Shown here one piece after another: positions 1 through 12,305 of a DNA stretch of 64,000 nucleotides. The position numbers and the translations under genes were made by a program. The notes beneath the pieces were generated by a model that had not been told where the DNA came from, did not search any database, and worked only from the letters and a program-made list of their open reading frames with translations. The first letter of the stretch is position 1; each line of letters begins with the position of its first letter. The stretch is from Antedon mediterranea. Its lineage: Eukaryota > Echinodermata > Crinoidea > Comatulida > Antedonidae. Location: contig NC_092672.1 of assembly GCF_964355755.1 (NCBI RefSeq), positions 32,920,501 through 32,984,500 on the forward strand, read 5' to 3'.

Positions 1-121
1 ATGATAAATAAAATAGTTTCACAATTAAATTAGTAATATGATATTGCATCTTTGCATACTACATATATTTTTTATCGAAATTAACAATCAGAAATAGGGA
101 AAAACGATTAAATATGGTCCA

Positions 122-161
122 GTCACGTGACGAACATTTTCAGAGAGCTGGCCTGCCACGT
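122..161 (+). promoter_or_regulatory. COPB2 proximal promoter: CLEAR-type E-box and Golgi-stress-like element
   Basis: Positions 122-131 read GTCACGTGAC, a perfect palindrome equal to the CLEAR/USF-type E-box. Positions 155-161 read GCCACGT, the reverse complement of ACGTGGC, the published core of the Golgi apparatus stress response element bound by TFE3. Both lie 95-135 bp upstream of the COPB2 ATG. Binding is inferred from motif identity only. Confidence 0.5.
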
Positions 162-255
162 CTTTTTGGTCATCGTATTATTGGTACACGCGTAACTTGC
201 AAGATTTTAAGTGACATTTAAACATCCGAATACGTTTGTTTAGCGGTATTTGAAA

Positions 256-3200
256 ATGGTAAATATTTCTAAGTTTAATAATGTATTTTTGTAATATAAA
301 AGGTGTGATTTATTTATATTCACCTTTTAATATCTTTATTTCAATCATATAAAGTCAGGTTGCCCGTCTAGCCCAACTTATTTGCACCGGTTGAGTTGAA
401 TGATACGGGATGCGGCCGGAAAATCCTCGTTTTCCAGGGTCATTTTTGTATCTGAGCGGAAGTGGAGGTTTAGGGCCTAGCCTAAAATAAAATATCTTCT
501 TTATTCTTTAGTACCTTATTTGTTTATTGCCTTCAGTTAATAATAAGAATGCATGTATTTGAGAAATCTTTTCTCTTTAAAAAATAAATAAATAGGCCTA
601 GCCTAGCTAGCCTAACTAGCCAATCGCAAGGCACTACAAAAATATGCACATGCATGGTTTAATAATTAGCTTATATTTTCTTTTTCAGCCATTAAGGTTA
701 GACATAAAGGTAAGAGTATTTAGCTATCTTTTTTACCATTAAAAAACACAATTACTTTCGATAATGTACATAAACAAAACGGGTAACTGTAGTTTGGTTT
801 TTAGAAGCTTTCATTCCTTTATTATGTAATTGTAAATCTTAGATAATGGAGATGTAGTTTTGTGGTTTGTTTACCTGCCTTCCAAGGTCCAGGGTTCAAT
901 CCTGGCCAGACTCGCAAACATCACTTTAGTTCAATATGCAAACTCAGGCAAAGTTTGCAAAAAACTTCAGCCAGTAAGTTCCTTGCTGTTGGATGCAAAT
1001 AAAATTTAAAAAAACTTTATTTTCACAGAGGAGATTGTCGGCAAGGTCAGACCGTGTCAAGTCAGTTGACCTTCACCCAACGGAGCCATGGATGCTCGCT
1101 AGTTTATATAATGGCAACGTCCATATATGGAATCATGAATCCCAGGTAACCCTCTTCATTGTTTTTATAGGGATAAGTTAAACATCTATAGACCAAATTT
1201 GATTTGTAATTGTTTTGTATATCTCAGAGCAAACATAATTTCTATAAATATTTTATATGCAAATATGACAATAAATGGAAATAATTTTAGACTGATGAAT
1301 GAATGAGAATACCTATTCTTTACACTTTGTAGGTAAGATGATTTAAAAAAAAACTTTTTTTTGTGTATATTTTCAGACACTAATAAAATCATTTGAAGTC
1401 TGCGACTTGCCAGTGAGGGCGGCTGTGTTTGTTGCGCGCAAGAATTGGGTAATAACCGGCTCAGTAAGTATTCAAATATTTCTACTTTAGAAAAAATTTG
1501 ATAATAAATTTGGACTTTTAAGCGCATATTGCATAAAGCCTCTGTGCTTCAAATAAAAAAAAAAGTAATCCATAAAATAAAAAAGAAAAATTAAAATCGA
1601 TAATATAATAAAATATATATATATTAATCGGTCATTTTATTTACATAATATTTTAGTGTATATTTGAATTTTTAGAACTTTTTTGGTGTTTTTTTCTTAA
1701 TTTTTTAGGATGACATGCAGTTGCGAGTTTTCAACTACAACACTCTGGAAAAGTCACACATGTTCGAGGCACATTCAGATTATATAAGATCCATTGCAGT
1801 TCACCCTACACAACCTTACATCCTCACCAGCAGTGGTAAGTACAGAATTTACTCTCTTATAAAATGCAATAATTAATTGTCCTTAACTGTCAAGTATTGT
1901 TATTGGTAGTGTCAGTATATTGTTCTGATCTAATGATCAGTTTTGACTCTAGTGGCCACCTGCATAGGATATTGTTTAAATAATATAATGAATAATCTAG
2001 TTTATAGGTAAGGCTTGGTCTAGGCAAAGGGCAAAGTAGTAGATTTACCAAGGTGCTCTCCCAGTCAATTTCCCCAAAATCAAGTAATTATGGTCCTCTT
2101 GGAAGTTTAAGTTTAATAATTGTCTAATTTGTATTCAAATTAAAACTTTCCAATCAAAATTAACAATTGAATGGCCTACTACATTCAAGACAATATGTAG
2201 AAATAAACTGATTTGGACCATACCAATTTCCATTAAAAATATGCCCAAATATAGTAGTGATATGCCCAAATATGGTAGTGTATGGCCAAATATAGTAGTG
2301 ATATGCCCAAATATATTAGTGATATGCCCAAATATAGTAGTGATATGCCCAAATATGGTAGTGTATGGCCAAATATAGTAGTGATATGCCCAAATATATT
2401 AGTGATATGCCCAAATATAGTAGTGATATGCCCAAATATAGTAGTGATATGCCCAAATATAGTAGTGATATGCCCAAATATAGTAGTGATATGCCCAAAT
2501 ATAGTAGTGATATGCCCAAATATAGTAGTGATATGCCCAAATATAGTAGTGATATGCCCAAATATAGTAGTGATATGCCCAAATATAGTAGTGATATGCC
2601 CAAATATAGTAGTGATATACTTGTCACATAAAGTTTGATAGCGTAGACAGAATGTTACACTGTCTATTTTTATTTTGACTTGTACAGATGATATGTTGAT
2701 TAAACTGTGGGACTGGGAAAAGAAATGGTTATGTTCTCAGGTGTTTGAGGGCCACACCCACTATGTCATGCAGGTTGTGATTAACCCCAAGGATAACAAC
2801 ACATTTGCTAGCGCATCGCTCGACAGGACGGTCAAGGTACGTAGAATTGTTTCCCTTTTAATTCTACAAAATTTAAACAATTAAAAATTCACCGGAAGCT
2901 GGATGCAAAACGGTCGATTATTAAAGATGTATTGTCCCTTGAAACACATAAAATGAAAGATATCTTGTTATATATATTGTTTTAGAAAACATTATTTTGT
3001 TTAGTTTGTCTAGTAGATGAAGGGCTAAGAAAATGCTTGAGCTAGACATATTTACAAGCACAGGTCTCTAAATTTGAAAGGGTACTTCAGAAAAAGGGAT
3101 GTTTAAGCTTGGTTCCTACTAGGGACGCAACGCAACGACGTAACGCAATGTAAAGGATTTGACCAATCTAACTATAACAGTCGCTTGTCATTGGTTAATA

Positions 3201-6200
3201 ACAGTTGGAGATTTTTTATCAATAACATTTTTGTATTATCTAGGTATGGCAATTGGGTTCTCCTGCACCTAATTTCACCCTTGAAGGTCATGAGAAAGGG
3301 GTAAATTGCGTGGATTACTACAGTGGGGGTGATAAGCCATACTTAGTCTCTGGAGCTGACGACCGATTGGTGAAAATCTGGGACTATCAGGTATGTTTAA
3401 TGATATGTACTCTTTTGTTCCATTGGTATATAGAGTTAGCTATTTGGGTTTCTGTTACAAATGTTTAGCCTGATGCAGTGAAAAATGCCATGTGCTGAAA
3501 TGGACCAAAGCACTGCTACTTTTTACATTTACAATTTTGTCCTTCAGAATAAGAACTGTGTACAGACGTTGGAAGGGCATGCTCAGAACATCTCCTGCGT
3601 CTCCTACCATCCTGAGTTACCAATCATAATGACAGGCTCTGAAGATGGTAAAGTTGATCAAATCTTTTTCTCATCAGCAATTTTTTGATATTGCAATTTT
3701 AGTTATTAAATCGTTGAATTTAGTTATTATTTATTTTGTTGCTGAAAATATTGAATGCTAAATATAAGTGGAGCTGTAGATTGGTGGTTAACAATAACAT
3801 GCTTACCTTCCAATCTCAAGGTCCAGGGCTTCAATCCAGATTGTTTTTACTCTACTCTTTAAGCCTCAAATGATGCTTAGTTTTATAGGCATGATATAAT
3901 TTATCCATCCTGTAAACTAACAGGAAAGTAAAACGACCCGTAGGAAGACCAACTGGATGAATCAAATAAAGAAAGACTTACAAGGGCTAGTAGACACTAA
4001 CACAATAACAAACCATCCTGCCATAAACAGAAAAAAATGGAAACAAATTGTGGAAAGCGTAATGTCGGAAGACGGAAAACGTTAGCAACAATAATTGGCA
4101 AGTTACATGCTGTTGGATGTAAGAAAATAATTGAGTATGAAATTTGTTGTTTTTGTAGGAACTGTTCGTATATGGCACGCAAACACTTACAGACTAGAAA
4201 CAACATTGAATTATGGGTTAGAGAGAGTATGGACAATATCCAATCAGAGAGGCAGTAACAGCGTTGCCCTGGGATACGACGAGGGCAGTATTATAATCAA
4301 GGTAAGCTAGCATTTGGATAATTTGTATGTGCGTATAGTGGTATATAAATCTATTTTGAGATCTTTGATTTATAAGCATAGTTTTGTTGCCATGGTTTGG
4401 TGTTATATTGTAGGCCTTTTATCCTTGAATATAAAGACTATCAGTCATCCTAATCATCTGTCTACACTACTATATATATATGAACTGTTTTATAAGTTGT
4501 TTTGTGACTGTGTAATTTGGTAGTAGTCACTCTCATACTGTAGGCCTACATTTAAAAGTAACACATCCAAATGCCAACTTCAAGTCAATGGCTACCAGAT
4601 GTCTCTGTGAGACGGTTATTTGAACCAGTACAAGTATCAAACTAGTTTGACAAAAAAAAGTGTGATGTGCCCAAATCACATTTTTTTGTTACATAAAGTT
4701 TGATAGTGTAGACAGAGCTTAAGAACTATAAACATGTTTTTAAACGCACTCATCATTGAGTTTTATTGGTAATGATGCTGACTTTAATACATTTATTTAT
4801 TTTAGCTTGGACGTGAGGAGCCAGCAATGTCGATGGACATCAACGGCAAGATTATTTGGGCCAAACATGCTGAAATACAACAGGCTAATCTGAAGTCAAT
4901 GGGAGGTAAGAAGATATCAGTAAAGAGTCTTTTACACCTGTTCCGGCATGGATCCGGGCCAGAGCCAGCAAATCTAATATAACGTCATTGTTACGTTTTC
5001 ACGACGCTCCACATGGATATGCGGCAATCAATATGCGCATAGTCGCATCAAAACAAACATTGACGTTTTATTTGCCTATGATGAACTGGAACTGTGCTTG
5101 GAACAGGTGTGAAAGACCCTTTAATGCAGAGGATGAAACAATGTGCGATTGGGTGGAGGAGGAAGCAGAGTATAAGAGAATTAGCTTGATCAACACAATG
5201 CAAAAGTCATAGTGAAATATAGTTGTTTAAACGTTTAAAATACGAGTTTTAATAATTGATTCTTTGAACCTTCAGAGCTTAAGTTTCTAAGGGGCTATGG
5301 TTTTAAGATAAATGATCAGGGAAAATGAGTGGAAAATAGAACCCTTTACACTAATTTGATTCCTAACAAAACGTGGGTGTGTGAACACAATGTTAGAAAA
5401 GGTAAACATAGGAGTTTTCTCTGGCCACCCGGCAAAAAACTGGCTGAGTGTGGACATATTAGTAGATTTTATATATATATATATATTACTAATAGTAAGT
5501 AGGTAACTAAAATTGGTTTTATTTTGTTTGTTTGTTTGTTAGATATGGAAATTAAGGATGGCGAGAGACTTGGACTCGGTGTTAAAGACATGGGAAGTTG
5601 TGAGATATACCCACAAACTATTTCACATAATCCCAACGGAAGGTATGGAATAATGGCTTGTTTTAAGTTATTAATTAACAACGCAATACTTAAGTCCTGT
5701 CTATACTATTAAACTTTATGTGACAAAAAAAATTTGATGTGCCCTTATATGGTGTCATATCACTACTATATTTGGGCATATCACACTTTTTTTCAAAATT
5801 GTTTAATAGTGCAGACAGAGCTTTATAGAAAGATGATAGTACTACTATGAGCACACTGGGTGATTACCACCTAATCTTGAATAATGTACAAGTCCATTAA
5901 CTAATCATATTAATATTGATCGATCGATTTTGTGTATACAGGACCAACAGCTTCATGTCCCATCCAAAGTATTAGATAAAAAGCTCTTATGAAGTGTTTT
6001 TTAATTATTAATATCATGTTTGTTTTTTAAGGTTTGTTGTTGTGTGTGGCGATGGAGAGTACATCATATACACAGCCATGGCGTTGAGAAACAAGAGTTT
6101 TGGTTCAGCATTAGAATTCATTTGGTCAAACGACGCATCCGAGTAAGTTCAAAGAGCTAAAATTTATCAATAATTTTGCTTACGTCATGATTGTTATGCT

Positions 6201-9200
6201 TAAGTGTAAACTAAATTTTTACTCAACAAGACACTTAAGATTTAAAAAAAAGAATAGGTAGACATATTTGATCGAAACTGCAGATGATTTTTTTTTTTCC
6301 AAAGAAAATTTCACCCCAGAAGTTTTAGAAGTTTAGACATTATTTCTATGTTTTTTTTTCTGCCATTTATAGGATAATTTCATTGCTCATCAATTTTTTA
6401 AATATGATTATTCTTTCATGAAAAAGTGAATATTTATTTAAACAATTTACTAATTTTATGTTTATAAATAACATATTTTTTCGACAGATATGCAATTCGT
6501 GAAAATAGTACAACTGTTAAAATTTTTAAAAATTTCAAAGAAAGGAAAAATTTCAAACCAGATTTTGGAGCCGAAGGTAACTAACATTCTTTTAAAATCC
6601 TTTCATTTCATAAATATTATGGTATTTCCATGTTTTTATCATAAAGCTCTGTCTACACTATCAAATTTTGTAACAAAAAAAGTGCCCATATATGGACATG
6701 ATATGCATATCAGTACCGTTTGACATTTCACCACCATATTTGGGCAGATCACACATTTTGTCAAAGTAGTGTAGAAAGAGCTTGATATTATGTTCCCTGT
6801 TTTCCAGGCATCTTTGGCGGTGTTTTACTTGGGGTAAAATCAAGCAGCGGCTTAGCTTTCTACGATTGGGAAACCACTTCACTTGTTCGCAGAATTGAAA
6901 TCATTCCTAAAAATGTAAGTTACAGTAGGGGTTGGGGGAAGGGGGGTCCAGTTAAGTTACCTCCAAAATTTTGTGGGTAAATCAACTTACTAAGCCGGGA
7001 CATGACCAAAGTGTCCTTAGCCCATGTGTCCCCTGAATAAAGATTGGCTTTAGCATTATATATATATTTTTCCCCCATTCATTTAATTTGAAATTTTCCC
7101 CAACACTGAAATCTATTAGGAATTTAGATACAAAATGTATTCATATTTATTTCATATAAATTCATTGGATCCAATACAATTTTTGTTATTTAAATGAATA
7201 ATTTTTCAGGTGTTTTGGTCCGTAAATGGAGAACTTGTTTGCATAGCCACAGAGGAATCATTCTTCATACTTAAATTCGACCAAGATGCGGTTGCTAAGG
7301 CACAGGAAGCAAATGAAGATGTAACAGAGGACGGCATTGAAGAGGCATTTGATGTAAGTAATTTGTCGCCCTCTTTAGTCACAGTAGACTTAACGCCGGA
7401 TGAACGCACATTATATGATTAATTTGAACAAAAGATATCCTATATAAAAGCTCTGTCTACACTATCAAACTAGTTTGACAAAAAAAGTGTGATGTGCCCA
7501 AATATGTGATATATTCAAATGGTAGTGATAGGACATCATCATGTCCATATATGGGCACATCATACTTTTTTTGTTGATAAGGCTTGATAGTGTAGACAGA
7601 GCTTAAGATCCATGGATGTAAATTTCAGTTTTCGGTTTTATACATTTTGTATAATATCAACATTTGTTTTATATATGCAATGTTATAGTATTCTTGTTTA
7701 CTTAATTGTAGCATTGGACTAATTTATCATAATATTGTTAGATTTGTCACACAAATTACGTCGTACATAGTTTAAATTGGAGCTACTATCAGTTTTGAGT
7801 AAAAAATTAGGGCCATTTTGAAATCCAAGATGGCGGCCAAAATAGGGTCAGGAAAAACTGGCCCCCAGTTGCAATGAGTTCTACTAGTCCTAAGGATTCC
7901 AAAACTGCCAAGAACTCAACTTGAGCATTAAAATCTCGCGGAATTGATATTTGGAACATTAGGTTCCCCACTATATTAGCAGTCCCTGACCAATTCTCCT
8001 CTTATCTGTTTATTTTTATATGTAACTTTTTTTTTTTAAAGGTTATTTGTGAAATCCAGGAAACAGTTAAAACAGGACTTTGGATTGGCGATTGTTTCAT
8101 TTACACAAACTCTCTAAATAGATTGAATTATTACGTTGGCGGTGAGATTGTCACAATATCTCATCTTGACAGGTATTTTCATTAGAATATTTTTGTTAAA
8201 GATGTATTGTCCCCACAAAAACATGAAAAATAAAGAATAATAAAATCAGACTTTGAATAGATTATTTTGTAGTTTTAATAAAGTTAATCACTTCTGTAAA
8301 AATAAAACTGAAAAAATAATATTTTCTTTTGTAAAATGAAAAAATAAATGGTTAAATTCAACCATTTTGCCATTTTTTTTATTGTGTATACAAATTATTT
8401 TTATAACTTTTAAATATTTTCTGTACATTTCTATTGTTTTGAACATTGTTTAAGATATGTATTTGTTTATTTTTTTTTTAATATGTATTTTAAAATGCAG
8501 TGTATTAACAAAGACTTTCTGATTTTTGTTTTTTTTTAATATAAATTATATCAATAAAAAAATGGATTTAGTTGATTATTAAAAGCATGTATGTAAGCAT
8601 GTTGTTCAATTAAAAAATACAAATCTAAAATAATATATTTTCAAATAACTATCAATTTAAATACCAGCTTATTAATATTGTTTCCAAATTTTATAGAGTG
8701 ATGTACCTCCTAGGCTACATTCCAAAAGACAACAGACTATATCTAGGAGACAAAGAGTTGAATGTGGTTAGTTTCTCTCTGTTGCTGTCTGTCTTGGAGT
8801 ACCAAACTGCTGTCATGAGACGTGACTTTCAAACCGCGGACAAGGTCCTGCCGACGGTGCCAAGAGAGCAGAGAACGCGGGTTGCCCATTTTCTTGAGAA
8901 GCAGGTACATTATTTTGTAATTTTTTTGTGTTTTTTGTATATTTAGGCAAGTCTTTGGAGGAGTTGTAATTAAATGTAAAAATCCTGACATGACAGTACA
9001 TGAACCCAGGATACTTGGATTGGTAGCCAAGCATCATTTCCACCAAGCCACAACTCCACTCCAATCATTATTTTATTTGGTTTAAAAACTGTAAAAAAAT
9101 GTTGTAAAACTGAAAACGGATACAGTTTTTAAAAAAATTCCCATATATTGTAAAAACTAAATCTGGTTTTATAAAAAGTTTAAAATTTGGCCGTTTTCCT

Positions 9201-11551
9201 ATTTGTTTTTGTCTATGATCATAGTATTAATATTAATTATTTCATTTTTCTATTGTAGGGTTTCAAACCACAAGCTATGGCAGTTACCTGTGACCCAGAG
9301 CATAAGTTTGACCTTGCTCTTGGGTTAGGTGAATTAAAATTGGCCCATGACCTTGCTACAGAAGCACAGGTACGTCACATGTATATCTATATCTTTCAAC
9401 TATCATCGGGTGCTTTTTTTTTGTGTAAAAATAGATAAATGTTTCATATCTTTTTTCCATATAGTCTGAACATAAGTGGAAACAATTAGCAGAATTAGCA
9501 ACTAAAAAGTGTGAATTTAAACTTGCGCAAGAATGCCTACACAACGCACAAGACTTCGGCGGACTTCTCATGCTTGCGAGTTGTTCGGGTGACACCGGTA
9601 TGATGGAGAAACTCGCAGACACGGCAGCCGACAACGAAAAGAATAATGTCGCGTTCCTTGGATTCTTCCTCCAGGGAAAGTAAGTTGAGAATTCTTTGGT
9701 TTTGTTAAAAATTTTATTTTGTTTTTATTTTTTCTATGCTTATCTTCATATTTTAACTCCCTGCAAATACAATAAACTCACTGCAGCCATGCAATTGTCA
9801 TCACTAATTGCCATAATTTCGAAAAGTAACAGACGCACTGCAGCGATGCAGTTGATTTTCATAATCATTAATTTAAGATCTTAGTTAGGATTGTCATACA
9901 TACAAATACAATAGACTCATTTCAGCCATGCAATTGTCCTTGAATCATAATTAATTATGTATAAAATTTTTTATCGTTTTTAGGAAGGAAAAGTGTCTAG
10001 ATCTGTTGTGTAACACAGGCCGATATCCTGAGGCAGCTTTCTTTGCAAGAACTTATCTACCAAACAGAATATCTGAGTGAGTTATCTAGACACTAAGCTA
10101 CAGTGGTCTCTTATCACCAAATACTAGTATTTCACAGATAGGCTGCTCTAGTTGATTGGAAACAATATCTTTGATGTGTAATAATTTAGTAAGATCTGTC
10201 TACACTATCAAACTTTATGTGATAAAAAATGTCATGTGCCCATCTATGAACATGATGATGTCATATCACTACCATATTTGGGCATATCATACTTTTTTGG
10301 TCAAATTAGTTTGATAGTGTAGACAGAGCTTTATGAAAATGCTTTTTAACATGCGATTTGTTTTGTATTTAGAATTGTACAGACATGGAAGGAGAATCTT
10401 GCGAAGGTAAACAAAAAGGCTGCAGACGCCCTGGCCGATCCCACCGACTACGAGAACCTGTTCACGGGCTTGAAAGAAGCAAGGCAGGTTGAAGAATTCC
10501 TGAAAACGACCGTAACAACGCTACCGGCAAAGGCATACCCTACTGTCACGGTAAGTGTTGTCTTTCATTGTCATTGGTTGTTTGGATTTTCTAAAAAAAT
10601 TGAATTCATCATGAATTAAATATTGTCATTGAAACATTTCAAACTAAAGAAGCTGTAAGCTTACAATCATTGTGGTAGTAGACAATTGTTTTTTTAATTT
10701 AAGGATATTGTATGTTCAGTACACCCAACCTAGACGTTTTGAAATTTTCTAATTGTTCACAACTTCTTAACCAAGAAAGGCCCACATTTTTGCTCCAAAC
10801 CTCTCTCTTCACAACAATGTGATTCCAATTATATCTTTGTTCAGTCGTTACAAACGAAACATGGCTAGTTCTGCATGCGCGATGCACGATCCCGTATTCC
10901 ATGTTTGCCTAGAGAGAAGAGTCGAATTCTGTAATGTATATTATTTGTATTGCGTCTATAGCTTAACGCTGATCGAGATGTCGAGCAAGAAATGCAAGAC
11001 GCACTAACCAGTGGTACATATGCTGGAGCAGAGGTAAGACTAAATCTCTGTTCACACTATCAAACTAGTTTGACAAAAAATGTGCCCAAATATGGTAGTG
11101 ATATGCCTAAATATGGTAGTGATATGCCCAAATATGGTAGTGATATAACATTGTCCATATATGGGCATATCGCATTTATTTGTCCAATAAAGTTTGATAG
11201 TGTAGACTTTACGTAACTTAATAGACAAATAGTAATTAAGTACAGTAGTAATAGAGATTTGTATTAACCAATTGCAGCCAGTTCTAACTAAATAATTACT
11301 AAATACTACATATAGCTCTACAGTGTTAACAAATGTTATATAATGTATCATATTATTGACAGGGATCCGCGCAACCAGAACAAGAAACGGAATCGGCCAA
11401 ACCATCTGAAGCCGCAGTGCCACCAACGACGAAGAAAACGGATGAAGAGGATTTAGATCTTGAACTAGATGATTTTGATATTGATGATGATGGTACCGGT
11501 GAAGGAGGAGATGATGTAGACCTAGATGACGAGGACTTCTTAGAGGATTGA
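256..11551 (+). CDS. COPB2: Coatomer subunit beta' (beta'-COP), complete gene
   Basis: Beta'-COP is part of the COPI coat: it binds C-terminal di-lysine cargo signals with its N-terminal WD40 propeller and helps build the coat for Golgi-to-ER and intra-Golgi vesicles. Coding exons: 256-258, 689-709, 1029-1145, 1377-1463, 1709-1835, 2688-2836, 3244-3390, 3548-3647, 4159-4301, 4806-4905, 5543-5642, 6032-6142, 6488-6576, 6808-6914, 7210-7353, 8042-8172, 8697-8904, 9259-9369, 9465-9679, 9984-10076, 10373-10550, 10962-11033, 11363-11551. They sum to 2742 nt (913 residues plus stop; human 906), all with GT/AG borders and consistent phases. The start exon holds only the ATG; exon 2 gives PLRLDIK as in vertebrates. 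WD40 signatures ([32 protein letters not shown]) fill the first third, a second propeller and an alpha-solenoid follow, and the tail is very acidic ([11 protein letters not shown]). Start and family are secure; the extent of the 5' UTR is not known. Confidence 0.97.
849..925 (+). repeat. tRNA-derived SINE head (copy 1)
   Basis: A B-box-like GGTTCAATCC follows a degenerate tRNA-like 5' half (TTGTGGTTTG) in COPB2 intron 2. The related copy at 3768 shares the stretch AAGGTCCAGGG. The secondary structure is too degenerate for a functional tRNA. Confidence 0.5.
2240..2618 (+). repeat. 21-bp minisatellite, about 18 copies, in COPB2 intron 5
   Basis: The unit ATGCCCAAATATAGTAGTGAT repeats head to tail almost without error, except for two 20-bp variants containing TATGGCC. 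The same word is the internal motif of family A inverted-repeat elements, and the array runs directly into a family A right end (2620-2652). The array therefore looks like an internal expansion of one such element. It ends 70 bp before exon 6. Confidence 0.92.
2620..2652. mobile_element. Family A MITE right end flanking the 21-bp array
   Basis: The sequence CACATAAAGTTTGATAGCGT followed by AGACAGA is the family A terminus. The matching left end is not visible before the array. Confidence 0.7.
2921..2985 (+). mobile_element. Family C MITE fragment (intron 6 of COPB2)
   Basis: Begins TTAAAGATGTATTGTCCCTT, the family C terminal repeat. No opposite end was found, so this is a solo end or a truncated copy. 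Confidence 0.5.
3106..3212 (+). mobile_element. Family B element, left half
   Basis: Opens with AAGCTTGGTTCCTACTAG, then the CGCAACG-rich block and the conserved TTGACCAATC / TCATTGGTTA pair. The right terminus is missing. It lies in COPB2 intron 6, just before exon 7. Confidence 0.6.
3768..3842 (+). repeat. tRNA-derived SINE head (copy 2)
   Basis: GAGCTGTAGATTGGTGG resembles an A box (TAGnTTGGTGG) and GGGCTTCAATCC a B box with one inserted base. It lies in COPB2 intron 8, same strand as the gene. Confidence 0.55.
4634..4722. mobile_element. Family A MITE, short copy
   Basis: Right terminus TTTGATAGTGTAGACAGAGC is intact; the left end begins at TATCAAACTAGTTTGAC without the outer bases. COPB2 intron 9. 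Confidence 0.75.
4930..5123. mobile_element. Family D MITE
   Basis: Ends are CACCTGTTCCGGCATGG and TGGAACAGGTGTGAAAG, inverted with respect to each other. The interior has the pair CGTTTTCACGACGCTCCAC and AAACAAACATTGACGTTTTA shared with the copies at 52872 and 55513. COPB2 intron 10. Confidence 0.7.
5695..5824. mobile_element. Family A MITE
   Basis: Left end CCTGTCTATACTATTAAAC and right end TAATAGTGCAGACAGAGCTT, with the internal TTTGGGCATATCAC block. COPB2 intron 11. Confidence 0.8.
6644..6782. mobile_element. Family A MITE
   Basis: Left end AAGCTCTGTCTACACTATC, right end GTAGTGTAGAAAGAGCTT. It sits 25 bp before COPB2 exon 14, so it may overlap the branch-point region. Confidence 0.85.
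7448..7605. mobile_element. Family A MITE, complete
   Basis: Both 22-24 bp termini are intact (AAGCTCTGTCTACACTATC and GATAGTGTAGACAGAGCTTA) around GTGCCCAAATATG and its inverse ATATATGGGCACATC. COPB2 intron 15. Confidence 0.9.
8194..8465. mobile_element. Family C MITE
   Basis: Starts GTTAAAGATGTATTGTCCCC, shares AATAAAATCAGACTTTGAAT with other copies, and a decayed opposite end lies near 8450. COPB2 intron 16. Confidence 0.6.
8985..9063 (-). repeat. tRNA-derived SINE head (copy 3)
   Basis: Read on the minus strand, GTTGTGGCTTGGTGG is an A-box-like motif and CCTGGGTTCATG a B-box-like motif, about 40 bp apart. It lies in COPB2 intron 17, antisense to the gene. Confidence 0.6.
10191..10332. 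mobile_element. Family A MITE
   Basis: Left end AGATCTGTCTACACTATCAA, right end TTGATAGTGTAGACAGAGCT. It lies 40 bp before COPB2 exon 21. Confidence 0.88.
11042..11212. mobile_element. Family A MITE with three internal repeat copies
   Basis: Left end CTCTGTTCACACTATCAAAC and right end TTTGATAGTGTAGAC flank three tandem AAATATGGTAGTGATATGCC-type units. It shows an early stage of the expansion seen at 2240. COPB2 intron 22. Confidence 0.88.
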
Positions 11552-11750
11552 TACATTTGAGGAAATATTACGGACAGAGATTCCATCAATTTTTACGTAT
11601 TTTTATGGATTTAATCGTTGGCAACAGCAGTGTGTTGATATTCTGTAAATATATATTATTAATACGATGTTTGCCAGCTCTTGATTGGTTACTAAAGAGG
11701 AGGGTGGTAACGTTATACAACATGATAACTTATAAATTAGTTACTGATTT

Positions 11751-11756
11751 AATAAA
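11751..11756 (+). terminator. Probable COPB2 polyadenylation signal
   Basis: AATAAA 200 bp after the COPB2 stop, the first canonical hexamer downstream. Confidence 0.5.
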
Positions 11757-11765
11757 TCATTGCTA

Positions 11766-12010
11766 ACATGGAGGTGGTAACTTAGGAGAGGTGGTCACTT
11801 GGGAGAGTTGGTTACTTGGGAATGCTGGTCACTTGGGAATGTGGTCACTTGCGAGAGGTGGTCACTTGGAAGGAGTGGTCATTTAAACTGGTGATTACTT
11901 GAATGAGGTGGTCACTGGATGTATCCATTGCAACATGTGGTCACTTGCGATATGTGGTCACTTTATAGAGGTGGTCATTTACTGGAAACTTTGAGGTAGT
12001 CACTTACTAG
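11766..12010 (+). repeat. Degenerate minisatellite, GGTGGTCACTTGGGA-type unit
   Basis: About 14 imperfect 17-19 bp units built on GAGGTGGTCACTTGGGA, beginning just after the COPB2 polyadenylation signal. Spacing and sequence vary, so the array is old. Confidence 0.75.
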
Positions 12011-12056
12011 AACACTAGAGCTGCTAATATGTTGGTGTATGCACCAATCACACTGA

Positions 12057-12305
12057 AGCAAGATGTATTGTCCTCCAAAACATGAAAAAAATGGAATAAT
12101 GTCAAACTTTGAATAGGCCATTTGTTGTTCACTTTTGGCAATAAAATAAAACTGAAAAATATCATATTTCTCTTATAAACCGACAAAATAGATAGTCCTT
12201 GAAACTCATTGACTTCTAGAAAATGAGATTTGTTGGATCCAAAAATAACTATTGTGACACTAAAATGACCTATTCAACAAAATATAACTAGAACTATATC
12301 TTTAA
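12057..12305. mobile_element. Family C MITE
   Basis: AAGATGTATTGTCCTCC at the left and ACTATATCTTTAAAT at the right are inverted ends. The interior shares CAAACTTTGAATAGGCCAT with other copies. Confidence 0.7.

Noticed and set aside
849-925. A functional tRNA gene
   Set aside because: A- and B-box words are present but acceptor and anticodon stems cannot be paired; better read as a SINE head.
2282-2638. Open frames on both strands with VICPNIV or ISLLYLG repeats
   Set aside because: The 21-bp unit is divisible by three and has no stop in several frames; it lies in a COPB2 intron.
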